A stretch of 64,000 nt of DNA from an uncultured Prevotella sp. (GCA_944321295.1 CALUKU010000008.1:1-64000), one strand, 5' to 3'; shown: positions 1-8,510, counted from the stretch's first letter. Notes: generated by a model not told the origin, from the letters alone. Translations and numbers: made by a program.

Positions 1-17
1 GTAATAAGACGGCTTTC

Positions 18-884
18 ATGGCGTCTATATTGCGCCGGTTGTCATTCATGTTTAAGGATGACGAGCTGTATTTGAAGTTGCTGTATCTGTTTGAGATGCA
101 TAAGTGGCCTGACTTGGAACATCCGAAAACTTTTAATGAAAAGCTTCAGTGGCTGAAGCTTCATGACAGGCGGCCTGAATACACAAGGATGGTTGACAAG
201 TATGCCGCGAAAGATTATGTCGCTGAAATCATAGGACGTGAGCATATAATCCCGACGCTCGGCGTGTGGAACAGCTTTGACGAGATAGACTTCGACGGCT
301 TGCCTGATCAGTTTGTCCTGAAAACGACGCACGGCGGTGGCGGCATGGCGGTCGTGATATGCAAGGATAAAAAGAGCTTCGATAAGAATAAGGCGAGGCG
401 TATATTGGAAAAGTCATTGCGGAGTGACATTTACGCAAACTATCGTGAATGGCCTTACAAGAACGTTCCAAAGCGTATAATTGCCGAGAAATATATGCAG
501 GCTGACGATGGCGAAGGGTTGACCGATTATAAGATACATAATTTTAACGGCGCTCCGAAGGTCATTCTTGTGTGCCGCGAACGGTTCGCTACCGGTCCGA
601 TGGCTGAAACATTCTTTACCGATAAGTGGGAACGGTTGGACATAACGCGTCCGGGCCATCCAAACCCTGACTGCAAGAGGCCTGAAAATCTGGAAGAAAT
701 GCTGAGGCTTGCCGAAGCGTTGAGCAAGGATATTCCTTTTGCACGTACTGACTTTTATACGATAGGCGGCAAGGCTTATTTCGGCGAGATAACATTTTAT
801 CCCGCATCAGGATTGGCGCCTTTTAATCCTTCCAAATATGACAAGGAGTTCGGCAACTGGTTGAATATCCCTGTGGGGGGGTAA
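18..884 (+). CDS. TupA-like ATP-grasp protein (surface polysaccharide)
   Basis: A 288-residue protein of the TupA-like ATP-grasp family, whose members are usually found in capsule or O-antigen loci and are thought to ligate or modify glycan or amino-acyl groups in the cytoplasm. Seen: an N-terminal HPKTFNEKLQWLKLHD block (about residues 35-50), the glycine-rich ATP-binding stretch VLKTTHGGGG (about 100-109), and the C-terminal ARTDFY..GKAYFGEITFYPASG block (about 242-265) that carries the metal/ATP residues. The length is normal for the family. The ATG at 18 is used, but the start sits at the window edge and an ATG at 48 is also possible. The gene ends in a run of seven G (875-881) directly before the stop. 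One G fewer would fuse it in frame to the partial copy downstream. Substrate unknown. Confidence 0.8.
   Translation: MASILRRLSFMFKDDELYLKLLYLFEMHKWPDLEHPKTFNEKLQWLKLHDRRPEYTRMVDKYAAKDYVAEIIGREHIIPTLGVWNSFDEIDFDGLPDQFVLKTTHGGGGMAVVICKDKKSFDKNKARRILEKSLRSDIYANYREWPYKNVPKRIIAEKYMQADDGEGLTDYKIHNFNGAPKVILVCRERFATGPMAETFFTDKWERLDITRPGHPNPDCKRPENLEEMLRLAEALSKDIPFARTDFYTIGGKAYFGEITFYPASGLAPFNPSKYDKEFGNWLNIPVGG
875..881 (+). repeat. G7 tract followed by TAAAA at the end of the ATP-grasp gene
   Basis: Seven G at 875-881 followed by TAAAA; the TAA is the stop codon. With six G the reading frame continues as VGGKT through an open frame into the partial ATP-grasp copy downstream. The same word (G6 or G8 plus TAAAA) occurs in both acyltransferase genes. 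Confidence 0.7.
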
Positions 885-888
885 AACG

Positions 889-1320
889 TTAATATTCAAT
901 AGGTTACGGAATGTGTTCATTCTGATGAACTGCCTTAAAGACGATGGTTTGCATGACTATAAGTTTTTCTGTTTCAATGGCAAGGCACGGTTCTTTAAGA
1001 TAGATTTCGGAAGATTCTCGGATCATCATGCAAACTATTATGACACGAATGGACGCATATTGCCGTTCGGCGAAAAGGTCTTTGCTCCAAGGCCAAAGGC
1101 AAACATAGAGATTCCGTCAACATTGAATGAAATGATAAAATGTGCGGAAATGATTTCAACTGGTTGCTGTTTTTTACGGGTTGACTTTTATGAGGTTGGC
1201 GGTAAGATGTATTTCGGCGAAGCCACGTTCTATCCTGGTTCAGGCTTAAATGAGTTTACGCCAAAGGAGTTGGATTATAAAATCGGCGGGATGTTGAGGC
1301 TGCCGACGGATATTGATTGA
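889..1320 (+). pseudogene. Truncated TupA-like ATP-grasp copy (C-terminal half only)
   Basis: Holds only the C-terminal half of a second TupA-like ATP-grasp protein: DDGLHDYKFFCFNGKARF matches the mid-protein DGEGLTDYKIHNFNGAPK of the upstream gene, and FLRVDFYEVGGKMYFGEATF matches its C-terminal block. The glycine-rich ATP-binding region is missing. The frame is open back to the G tract at 875-881; the short piece LIFNRLRNVF before the homologous part may be the old N terminus, which implies an internal deletion of roughly 150 codons. The first usable start in frame is GTG 913, then ATG 925. Best read as a remnant of a tandem duplicate; alternatively a domain joined to the upstream gene when the G tract slips. 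Confidence 0.65.
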
Positions 1321-1360
1321 TGTATTGTCAATTGCAGAATTGGTTATTTGTATTACAATA

Positions 1361-1392
1361 TTTGCTGATTTCTGTTTTTGTTGTTATTTTTG
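1361..1392 (+). promoter_or_regulatory. Bacteroidetes-type promoter for the first ATPase operon
   Basis: TTTG at 1361-1364, a 20-bp spacer, then TATTTTTG at 1385-1392, a close fit to the Bacteroidetes housekeeping pattern. It lies about 40 bp before the ATG at 1432, so the ATPase pair has its own promoter rather than depending on the polysaccharide genes. Confidence 0.7.
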
Positions 1393-1431
1393 CAGGAAGA
1401 AAATCCTATTGACCCTTAATCATCAAAAACA

Positions 1432-2766
1432 ATGGGCAGATATGTTTATTCCCTGCATGATTACCACTCGATAAAGAGGGCGGTGATTGACATTGACGGC
1501 GTAACCGTGCTTTCGGGCGTGAATGGTTGCGGCAAGAGCACGCTGTCAAAATGGTTGTATTACGTCGTCAACGGCACTAACGATTTTGACAAATATGTTT
1601 TCGCCGACTTCGTGGGCAGGATAAGACGCATTGTGCATAAGCTCAGTTTTGCAGTTAGGGATATTGAGCGTGGCGGCAGTGACGAAAGTTCTTCTTTTCT
1701 CCAGATTGCCGAGTTCAGGTTGATGCGTTACAATTATATTAAAAACGGCTTAGATAGCGTAGACGATGTGCTGGCGTTGCATGAAAAGGTTATTACGAGG
1801 TTTTGCGATGCTCTTAGGAAATACCTTAAGGGCAGTCCGTCGCCGTCGGCAAGCGAAAGGTTGTTGAACTTTCTTGAAATATCGTTGGACGACTATGCTA
1901 CGGCCGACGAGGCCGTAGAGGCGCTATCACAGAAATACATGCAAGAGGCAACGGACATTGTTGACGAATACCGGCGTGAAAAGGAAACGAGAAGGAAGGA
2001 GTATTTCTTAAAACTGATAACACGTGAATTCAAGATAGACTACAAAGCCCCGAACAACATCCAGCTGGAAGAGGACGGGGTGAAGCTGTTCCGTAAAAAC
2101 CTGGTAGGCGGCTTTTATAACCTTGACAGGGCGATATACGTTGATACGCCGATGGCCGTATCAGAATACGGAGGCAGGGACAATCCGTTCTGGGATAACC
2201 TGCGCAGCCTGATGTTGCGTGACAGGAACGGCTTTGAGCCGGACGCGCCGTGTAAGAGAATTCTGATGCGCATCAGACGTCTGCTGAACGGACGTGTGGA
2301 GATAGAGAAGAACGATTTTGACCAAAACGAGATGCATTATGTGCGTGAAGACGGACTTGACATAAGGCTTGAGGACACGGCAACGGGCTTCAAGTCGTTC
2401 TCTTACATAATGCGCCTGCTTGAGAACGGATATATCAACGACAAGACGCTGCTGATGATTGACGAGCCTGAAGCCCACCTGCACCCGCAGTGGATCGTCG
2501 AGTTCGCCCACATCCTCGTGCTGCTTAACAAGGAGCTTGGCGCAAAGGTGATGGTGGCCAGCCATAACCCGAACATGGTTGAGGCAATACAGGCCGTTGC
2601 CAAGAAGCTTGGCGTGCTTGAAAATACGCACTTTTACATGGCTAAAGAGGCTGAGAACCGCTTCACTTATGAATACGAGGACTTGGGGCAGGACGTGGAA
2701 GGCGTGTTCAAGTCGTTTAACGTCGCATACCAAAAGATAGAGCAGTATGGAAGCGTTGATATTTGA
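1432..2766 (+). CDS. AAA/ABC-type ATPase, first gene of a two-gene cassette
   Basis: A 444-residue RecF/OLD-like ATPase. Seen: Walker A GVNGCGKST at residues 29-37, a central helical insertion (about 60-220) with charged coiled-coil character, a signature-like DTATGFKSF (about 315-323), Walker B LLMIDEPEAHLHPQW (341-355) and an H-loop VMVASHNPN. This layout matches AAA_21-type ATPases that act as sensors or motors in many prophage and anti-phage modules. The C terminus overlaps the next gene by 20 bp, so the two are translationally coupled. No TOPRIM nuclease domain is fused to it, so any effector activity would have to lie in the partner. Inference: the two proteins form a complex, possibly for defence. 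Confidence 0.8.
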   Translation: MGRYVYSLHDYHSIKRAVIDIDGVTVLSGVNGCGKSTLSKWLYYVVNGTNDFDKYVFADFVGRIRRIVHKLSFAVRDIERGGSDESSSFLQIAEFRLMRYNYIKNGLDSVDDVLALHEKVITRFCDALRKYLKGSPSPSASERLLNFLEISLDDYATADEAVEALSQKYMQEATDIVDEYRREKETRRKEYFLKLITREFKIDYKAPNNIQLEEDGVKLFRKNLVGGFYNLDRAIYVDTPMAVSEYGGRDNPFWDNLRSLMLRDRNGFEPDAPCKRILMRIRRLLNGRVEIEKNDFDQNEMHYVREDGLDIRLEDTATGFKSFSYIMRLLENGYINDKTLLMIDEPEAHLHPQWIVEFAHILVLLNKELGAKVMVASHNPNMVEAIQAVAKKLGVLENTHFYMAKEAENRFTYEYEDLGQDVEGVFKSFNVAYQKIEQYGSVDI

Positions 2767-3565
2767 CAACGACACGGTAAAGGTGCACCGCTTATACCCA
2801 TGTTTTGGCTCCATGTTATATAAGGTTTCTAAAAAGGATTACAAAAACGACGACTTTTTTGACAAGAGCATAGAGTGCATTGACGTCGACAGCTATGAAA
2901 CAGCGAGATGCGCAGGACATACCAGCATGGACGAGCAACCTACAGCCGACGCCGCTATAGGAGTAAGAAAACATTTGGGCGGCGGGCGGTTCTCTAAACC
3001 GGCAATGATGATAGTAGAGCTGAGGATGGATTATGAAACAGGAAAGAATTTGTCCGGCTCAAACATGTCTGACAAGATAAAACACACGAATGAACTGCTC
3101 GGCATGGATACGATTATGCACGGAACGTGCTACTTTGTGTTCAGGAACAATGTGATACAGGTAGTAAGAAGCAGATTCGACAGCTTGAAAAAAGAGTACA
3201 AGGGGCTGAAGAAAAGCGAAGCCGTGTCAACATATGAATTTGACCAATTGGTGAAATCAAGTGAATGTTACCCGTATCAATATGAAAACGACCCTAAAGA
3301 AATCAAGGCACAATTGCTGAATTCGTTGGAAAAGGACGGCGTCGGCGGCTTTTTTGATACGGTCATATTTTGGATTGATAAGGCAAGAAACTACAAATAT
3401 AGGCACAACCTTGACGAATATCAGGGAATAGTGGATGTGGTGCGTCTGGTGTGGGTGTCTTTCCGCAAAGGCCAAGGAGCACAGCTGCAGGACGATGACG
3501 AACTTTACGCCGAAATGGCGGAGGAAGATAATCCTGAGCTTGAAGACGGCAATGTGCAAGCCTGA
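2747..3565 (+). CDS. Unrecognised 272-residue partner of the ATPase
   Basis: I do not recognise this family. The start lies inside the ATPase gene (20-bp overlap), which makes it the second gene of a strict two-gene unit. The N-terminal half has a possible nuclease-like arrangement: D68 in ADAAIGV, a strand AMMIVELRMD (86-95) with E91-x-R93, then K110. This would fit a degenerate PD-(D/E)xK core, but the match is weak. The C terminus is very acidic (DDDELYAEMAEEDNPELEDG). No signal peptide or membrane segment. From context it is likely the effector or adaptor of the ATPase; function unproven. Confidence 0.55.
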   Translation: MEALIFDNDTVKVHRLYPCFGSMLYKVSKKDYKNDDFFDKSIECIDVDSYETARCAGHTSMDEQPTADAAIGVRKHLGGGRFSKPAMMIVELRMDYETGKNLSGSNMSDKIKHTNELLGMDTIMHGTCYFVFRNNVIQVVRSRFDSLKKEYKGLKKSEAVSTYEFDQLVKSSECYPYQYENDPKEIKAQLLNSLEKDGVGGFFDTVIFWIDKARNYKYRHNLDEYQGIVDVVRLVWVSFRKGQGAQLQDDDELYAEMAEEDNPELEDGNVQA

Positions 3566-3690
3566 CGCAGATTGAACTTACGTATAAACTTTTTTAAGAT
3601 ACGGATAAGCCATAATATAACGGGTTCATCCGTAGTTAAGGTAATGAATCCTTTTATAGGGATATAATTTAACGTGAATTAGATATTAGG

Positions 3691-3870
3691 GAAAACCCTC
3701 TCGTAAGGACTGATTAGTTTAACGCTGACCTTCGGTTCTAAAGATTGCACCATTAAGACGCAATCGTGTCCTTAGCCGCGAAGAGGCGTATTCAATTGTT
3801 TTTTGTACATAAAAACGTTCTTTACAGAACGTGCGGACATAATAAATTATGTCCCTACGAGAGGGTGTTT
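3691..3870. ncRNA. Folded non-coding element (structured RNA or MITE-like)
   Basis: A 180-bp element in the gap between the first ATPase cassette and the DUF4143 gene. Its ends, 3691-3710 and 3851-3870, are 20-bp inverted repeats with two mismatches (core CCCTCTCGTA / TACGAGAGGG). Inside are three further perfect hairpins: GATTGC/GCAATC (3743-3765), ACGTTCT/AGAACGT (3815-3832) and GGACATAA/TTATGTCC (3835-3854); the last competes with the right arm. No credible ORF is present. It could be a structured RNA linked to the cassette or a small non-autonomous transposable element; I see no clear target-site duplication. The rest of the gap 3566-3928 shows nothing else. Confidence 0.45.
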
Positions 3871-3928
3871 GAAATGTTTGCAAGTAAATAAGTCTTATAT
3901 CGAACTCACGACGTTATATTACGTCAGA

Positions 3929-5218
3929 TTACAGGCAGAAGTTCACCATGTAAAGGGGCTTGTTTTCCATCCATCCTTGATCTTGGTAAGGCTGCATTGA
4001 GAGTCGAAGCCCTTTCAGCTGAGGGTGTTTGTCAATGTACATGTGTAGAGATTTTGATTTTACGTTAACTTCCGCTTTTACTTCAACGGGTATTACTATC
4101 GCACCTTTTTGCACGATAAAATCTATCTCGACGCGTGAGTCGTTAGCACTGAAATAATATATGGGTAGATTCTGCGTAATCATTTGCGTTAATACAAATA
4201 GTTCGGTGAATGCGCCTTTGTATTCGCGGAATTGGCTGTCGCCGATGAGTACGTTTTCGGGCGGCGTGTCAACCATAGCCCCCATAAGCCCGACGTCAAG
4301 CGTGAATAATTTGAATGCGGATATGTCTTCGTAAAACTTCAACGGTATGGACGGTGATGTGATGCGGTTGACACGGTATACCAGGCCGGCGTCTATGAGC
4401 CATTGTATGGCCAACTCAAACTCGGATGCACGTCCGCCTTTTTTTACCGCGCCGTAAATGAACTTTTTGTTATTTTTTGCAAGTTGTGACGGTATGGAGT
4501 CCCACACTTGGTTTATGCGTGGTATTTGCGAGCTCGGGGCGTGTTTTGAGAAATCACGCCTGTAATCGAACAATATTTGTTTTTGAATAGCCCTTGTTTC
4601 GTTAATGTCATGGTTTGCTGCATATTCTTTTACAACGGCCGGCATGCCGCCTGTAAAGTAATATTGCCTCAGGCAGTCTGTGAGTTTTGACGAGAAAGAA
4701 TTCATCAGTTCGTAGTCGCATGATTTCAGTATTTGTAGCAGTTGCGGTTCGCCTATGGCCGGTAGAAACTCGTCAAATGTCATAGGATACATCTTTAACA
4801 TGTCAACCTTGCCAACCGGAAACGACGTTCCGCTATGAAGCGAAATGCCTAAAAGGGAACCGGCCACGGCTATATGGTACTCAGGCGCGTTTTCATAGAA
4901 ATATTTTAATGAGTTCAACGCCAGTGGGCTTTCTTGGATTTCGTCAAGTATAATCAATGTGTTATGAGGCTCTATTCGTATGTGCGTGACGGCAGATAAT
5001 GATAAGATGATGCGCCGGACGTCATAGCCTTGTGAGAAAATTTTCTCGATAGTATCGTTATTGTCACAGTTTACGTATGCCGTATTTTTATATTGTGTCC
5101 GTCCGAACTCTTTCAATATATACGTCTTGCCTACTTGCCTGGCTCCGTTAAGGATTAACGGCTTGCGGTTTGTGCCGTTTTTCCATTTTATGAGTTGTGA
5201 TAAAATATTTCTTTTCAT
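3929..5218 (-). CDS. DUF4143 AAA+ ATPase
   Basis: A 429-residue member of the AAA_14/DUF4143 family, common and variably present in Bacteroidetes genomes; its role is unknown, though often discussed in connection with mobile DNA or defence. Seen: Walker A GARQVGKT (25-32), Walker B TLIILDEIQE (87-96), the sensor-like VAGSLLG (118-124), and a C-terminal DUF4143 domain ending in VEIDFIVQKG..VIPVEVKAE, a D..ExK pattern like that of Holliday-junction-resolvase folds. It is full length and read opposite to its neighbours. A decayed copy of the same family lies at 8.5-8.9 kb on the same strand, so the two bracket this part of the region. Confidence 0.85.
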   Translation of the reverse strand: MKRNILSQLIKWKNGTNRKPLILNGARQVGKTYILKEFGRTQYKNTAYVNCDNNDTIEKIFSQGYDVRRIILSLSAVTHIRIEPHNTLIILDEIQESPLALNSLKYFYENAPEYHIAVAGSLLGISLHSGTSFPVGKVDMLKMYPMTFDEFLPAIGEPQLLQILKSCDYELMNSFSSKLTDCLRQYYFTGGMPAVVKEYAANHDINETRAIQKQILFDYRRDFSKHAPSSQIPRINQVWDSIPSQLAKNNKKFIYGAVKKGGRASEFELAIQWLIDAGLVYRVNRITSPSIPLKFYEDISAFKLFTLDVGLMGAMVDTPPENVLIGDSQFREYKGAFTELFVLTQMITQNLPIYYFSANDSRVEIDFIVQKGAIVIPVEVKAEVNVKSKSLHMYIDKHPQLKGLRLSMQPYQDQGWMENKPLYMVNFCL

Positions 5219-5221
5219 AGT

Positions 5222-5310
5222 TGATTACATTTATTTGCATGAATAATCTTTGCAAAGATACATTTTTTTGCACGAATAAGCGACCGTTGGTTACATTTAT
5301 TTGCACGAAT
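5222..5310 (-). promoter_or_regulatory. Promoter and repeated operator-like words upstream of the DUF4143 gene
   Basis: On the minus strand a -7 box TATCTTTG lies at 5260-5253, about 35 bp before the ATG at 5218. On the plus strand the word TTTGCAYGAAT occurs three times (about 5234, 5268 and 5301), twice within the longer repeat TTACATTTATTTGCAYGAAT (5225-5244 and 5292-5311). Three copies around a promoter suggest binding sites for a regulator or for the ATPase itself. Confidence 0.55.
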
Positions 5311-5326
5311 CAATAAAGATACAGAC

Positions 5327-6574
5327 ATGAAAATAGTATTGGTGAATTACCGCTACTTCATCAGTGGCGGGCCGGAACGCTATTATTTCAACATCAAAGA
5401 CGTGCTTGAAAGGCACGGACACGAAGTGATACCGTTCAGCGTTAAGAGCAGCAGGAATCTGCCTAACGGATATGAGAAGTATTTTCTTGACATTGTTGAC
5501 GACGAGGTGTATTTTGCACAGGCGAAGAAGAAGACTCCGAGGATGATTGTAAAGTCGTTCACAAGGATGTTTTATTCTTTCGAGGCTAAACGCAAGATGC
5601 GGCAATTGATACGTGACACGCGGCCTGACCTCGTGTACATAATGCAGATGCACAATAAGATTTCGCCGAGTATTGTTGACGCGGCGCGGCGCGAGGGTGT
5701 ACCCGTTGTCCACCGCATATCGGATTTCCAGTATATGTGCCCCAACGCCTTGTTTTATAATGACAAGACAGGCGTATGCGAAGACTGTTTGAAGGGTAAG
5801 CGGCTGAGTTGTGTCAAGTATCGTTGCGTACTGAATTCGCCGGTTTATTCAGGAATAAAGATGGCAGCCAAATGGTTGCACGACGTAATGGGGGTGACAA
5901 AGAAGATTGACGCTTTTGTTGTGCCGTCGTCGTTCACGTTGGGAAAATTGAACGAGTATGGCATACCGGCGCAGAAGCTGAACCATATTCCCACGTTCTT
6001 TAACCTGAAAGAGGCCGACCCGGAAGTGGAGTTCAGGCCGTTCGTGCTGTTTGTCGGCAGGATTGAAAAGCAAAAGGGGCTGATGACGCTTGTAAAGACT
6101 TTCGAGGGTACGGGATATGACTTAAAGATAATAGGCTTCTCTAATGACGGCTACGAGGACGAGCTGAAAGAATACCTCAAAGGAAAACAGCATAACATAG
6201 AGTTTCTCGGGCGCAAGAAGTTTGACGAAATCGTGCCTTACTTGAAGACGTGTCTTTTCACGGTTGTCCCTTCGGAGTGGTATGATAATTTCCCGAACGT
6301 CATACTTGAAAGTTTTGCTTACAAGAAGGCCGTTGTGGCTACCGATTTTGGTTCGCTGCCTGAACTGGTTAAAGACAACGAAACCGGTCTTACGTTCAAG
6401 TATGCCGACACGGCGGACTTTAGGGATAAAGTGAAATACATGTTTGATAATCCGGAACAGGCGCGGCAGATGGGTGAGAACGCTTATAAGACACTGGTTG
6501 AAGATTATTCGCCCGAGGCGCATTACGGCCGGCTGATGAGGTTGTTTGATAAGGTGGTATCGAGAAACAGATGA
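5327..6574 (+). CDS. GT4-family glycosyltransferase
   Basis: A 415-residue cytoplasmic GT-B fold glycosyltransferase, expected to move a sugar from a nucleotide donor to a growing surface glycan. Seen: N-terminal acceptor-side motif SGGPERYYFNI (13-23), and the donor-binding C-terminal half with FVGRIEKQKG and SEWYDNFPNVILE..AVVATDFGSLPE (about 315-342), the EX7E-type region of GT4 enzymes. An unusual cysteine cluster (CPNALFYNDKTGVCEDC..C..C, about 138-167) could bind metal; it is also seen in some other GT4 proteins. The gene stands alone between the DUF4143 ATPase and the second ATPase pair. The donor and acceptor cannot be read from sequence. Confidence 0.85.
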   Translation: MKIVLVNYRYFISGGPERYYFNIKDVLERHGHEVIPFSVKSSRNLPNGYEKYFLDIVDDEVYFAQAKKKTPRMIVKSFTRMFYSFEAKRKMRQLIRDTRPDLVYIMQMHNKISPSIVDAARREGVPVVHRISDFQYMCPNALFYNDKTGVCEDCLKGKRLSCVKYRCVLNSPVYSGIKMAAKWLHDVMGVTKKIDAFVVPSSFTLGKLNEYGIPAQKLNHIPTFFNLKEADPEVEFRPFVLFVGRIEKQKGLMTLVKTFEGTGYDLKIIGFSNDGYEDELKEYLKGKQHNIEFLGRKKFDEIVPYLKTCLFTVVPSEWYDNFPNVILESFAYKKAVVATDFGSLPELVKDNETGLTFKYADTADFRDKVKYMFDNPEQARQMGENAYKTLVEDYSPEAHYGRLMRLFDKVVSRNR

Positions 6575-6680
6575 TAGAGGGCATTAATTAATTGTAATTT
6601 ATTGCAATAATAATGTGTATGTTGTTCGTGTTTGCGTATTTTATTGTAACTTAGTAGGCGTTTTTTAACTTTATCCATTC

Positions 6681-7886
6681 ATGAGGCATCTTGTTATTCG
6701 CAATCTCGGTTCGTTGTCGGAAGCCGACGTACATCTTGAACGCATGAATATTGTAGTTGGTCCGCAATGTTCAGGCAAAAGCAGCTTGCTGAAAACGGCG
6801 AGCTATTGTTCTTGGGTTGAGAAGCGGATACAACTGTCACAAAATCCTAATCAGTTTAAGGAAGAAGGATATTTCGAGAAAAAGTTTGTCGAGTTCCATA
6901 AGTTGACCGGTTATACGTCGCCGGACACATTCCTGATGTACGAGAATGACACTATGGTTTTCTGTTATTCATGGAAGTCGGGCGTGTTTGATTTTGAATG
7001 GAAGGATAAAAGATGGGAATACGTATGTCCGAAGGTTTCATATATTCCTTCAGAGCGTAATATTGTCGCGGCCATACCCAACTGGTTTGAGGTGAGTTTA
7101 GGCGACAATAACATACGTGGTTTCATGAAAGACTGGGAGGTAGCGCGTTCTTATTGCGGCGACGGTCTTCCGATATTGAACATGGGCGTGAAGTATAGGT
7201 TTGACCCAAGCAGCCGTAAGGACAAAGTAGTGTTAGACAACGGTGGTCTTCTTGATTTTACTGACACGTCAAGCGGATTGCAGTCGCTTATCCCGTTGAT
7301 GGCATACTTGAATTACATCTATGTTGCAAGATTTGAAGGTTCGACGGAAAAGAGTGTTTCGCGCGAGCAGGAAGAAAATAATCTTTTGAATATAATATAC
7401 GACGAGCTTTTTGTAAAAAAAGGTTTTACAAAAGGCGTACCCGAGGAGTATGTCGATGAAAATGGGAAGCATAATATTAAGGCTGTAAGGGTAGGAGTTA
7501 TTAACAACCGTTTTTTTCAGTTCTCGACGAATGAGCACATGATGCATTGTAAGGAGATATTCGGCAACTTTACGGACCAGTCAGTCAATGACGTGTTTCT
7601 GGAGGAACCAGAGCAGAACTTGTTCCCGCCGACACAGTCGCTGCTTGTAGATTATCTAATTGACTTTGCCCGCGGCAGGCATGGAGGCGTGCTTTTCGTA
7701 GCTACGCATAGTCCGTATGTCGTGACTTCATTCATAGAGAAAAAAGATAATAGTGACGTAAGGCTGTTCTTATCGCAAAGCTCAGATAATGGTAAATATG
7801 TCATCCGTACAGCTTCCGACGAAGACGTACAACAGATTTATGATTATAACATCGACATATTCCATAATATCGAGAATATAAAATGA
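6681..7886 (+). CDS. AAA ATPase, first gene of a second two-gene cassette
   Basis: A 401-residue AAA_15/AAA_21-type ATPase. Seen: Walker A GPQCSGKSS (27-35) right at the N terminus, a signature-like region FTDTSSGLQSLIPL (about 192-205), Walker B VNDVFLEEPEQNLFP (about 301-315) and the H-loop FVATHSPYVVTS (about 339-350). It lacks the long coiled coil of SMC/RecN proteins and differs in detail from the ATPase at 1432. Its stop overlaps the next start as ATGA, so the two are translationally coupled. Known systems with this architecture (for example PARIS- or Gabija-like) use the ATPase as an activity-controlling sensor; applying that here is inference. Confidence 0.8.
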   Translation: MRHLVIRNLGSLSEADVHLERMNIVVGPQCSGKSSLLKTASYCSWVEKRIQLSQNPNQFKEEGYFEKKFVEFHKLTGYTSPDTFLMYENDTMVFCYSWKSGVFDFEWKDKRWEYVCPKVSYIPSERNIVAAIPNWFEVSLGDNNIRGFMKDWEVARSYCGDGLPILNMGVKYRFDPSSRKDKVVLDNGGLLDFTDTSSGLQSLIPLMAYLNYIYVARFEGSTEKSVSREQEENNLLNIIYDELFVKKGFTKGVPEEYVDENGKHNIKAVRVGVINNRFFQFSTNEHMMHCKEIFGNFTDQSVNDVFLEEPEQNLFPPTQSLLVDYLIDFARGRHGGVLFVATHSPYVVTSFIEKKDNSDVRLFLSQSSDNGKYVIRTASDEDVQQIYDYNIDIFHNIENIK

Positions 7887-8434
7887 AAATGGAGCTTGAC
7901 ATACTGCCGGAATGTTATGTCGATACGAATGTCGTGGCGACAATGCTTTCGCTCGAAGTGCCGTCGGCCGGTATGCCTGTTCATTGCATGGGATGCAACA
8001 AGGTTTGCGGAAGCATGTATTCAGGTAAGCTGAGTGATTCCTTTGCTCTTGGCATTATCTACAAGGACAAGATGGAACATTCTTACGTGCAAGAGTTTGA
8101 TGTCATTGGCGCGAAAGAACATATAGAGCTGCTGAAACATAAAAGCAGACACCATTTCATTATCCGCATAAATCCGGCGATGGATAAATTCATCTTGGAT
8201 ATGGCTGACAGGCAAGGGGTAAGGATGGGTGATTATGGATTGCCGGATAAGTTAAAAGAATTCACCAAGTTGACAAAAGATGCGAACGCGAAGGATAATG
8301 CCAATATGAAGCGTCTTTTCAAAAAACTTAAAGATGACGAGGAAATGAAAACGCTGCGCCTTGTCCTTGCATATCTTTATAATAACAAATATTCTTATGA
8401 TTTGGATTATCTTAAGAAGCTTGTGAATCCGTGA
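7883..8434 (+). CDS. Small partner of the second ATPase (possible nuclease-type effector)
   Basis: A 183-residue protein that I cannot name with certainty. It overlaps the ATPase stop by 4 bp (ATGA). Seen: CYVDTNVVATML (11-22), a GCNKVCGSM block (37-45) and ALGIIYKDK (55-63). An acidic residue after a strand followed by a second strand ending in an acidic cluster is reminiscent of a small TOPRIM or PIN-like metal-binding fold, but the expected second aspartate pattern is incomplete (GIIYKDK where GIIDKDK would fit a DxD). The C-terminal half is helical and basic (LKKLVNP end). No membrane segment. From context it is likely the effector of the pair; activity unproven. Confidence 0.5.
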   Translation: MKMELDILPECYVDTNVVATMLSLEVPSAGMPVHCMGCNKVCGSMYSGKLSDSFALGIIYKDKMEHSYVQEFDVIGAKEHIELLKHKSRHHFIIRINPAMDKFILDMADRQGVRMGDYGLPDKLKEFTKLTKDANAKDNANMKRLFKKLKDDEEMKTLRLVLAYLYNNKYSYDLDYLKKLVNP

Positions 8435-8510
8435 ATCAGGCGGATGTAATGGGCTTGCTTAATTCTGATATTTACCTCATTATGAATTAATGTGTTGGAA
8501 ATGGATGTTT

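Noticed and set aside
2161..2814. 217-codon minus-strand ORF opposite the first ATPase
   Set aside because: Shadow of the ATPase coding strand; no motif and it overlaps the cassette entirely.
3803..4000. Small ORF of 65 codons
   Set aside because: It overlaps the folded element and the 3' end of the DUF4143 gene and has no recognisable start region or family.
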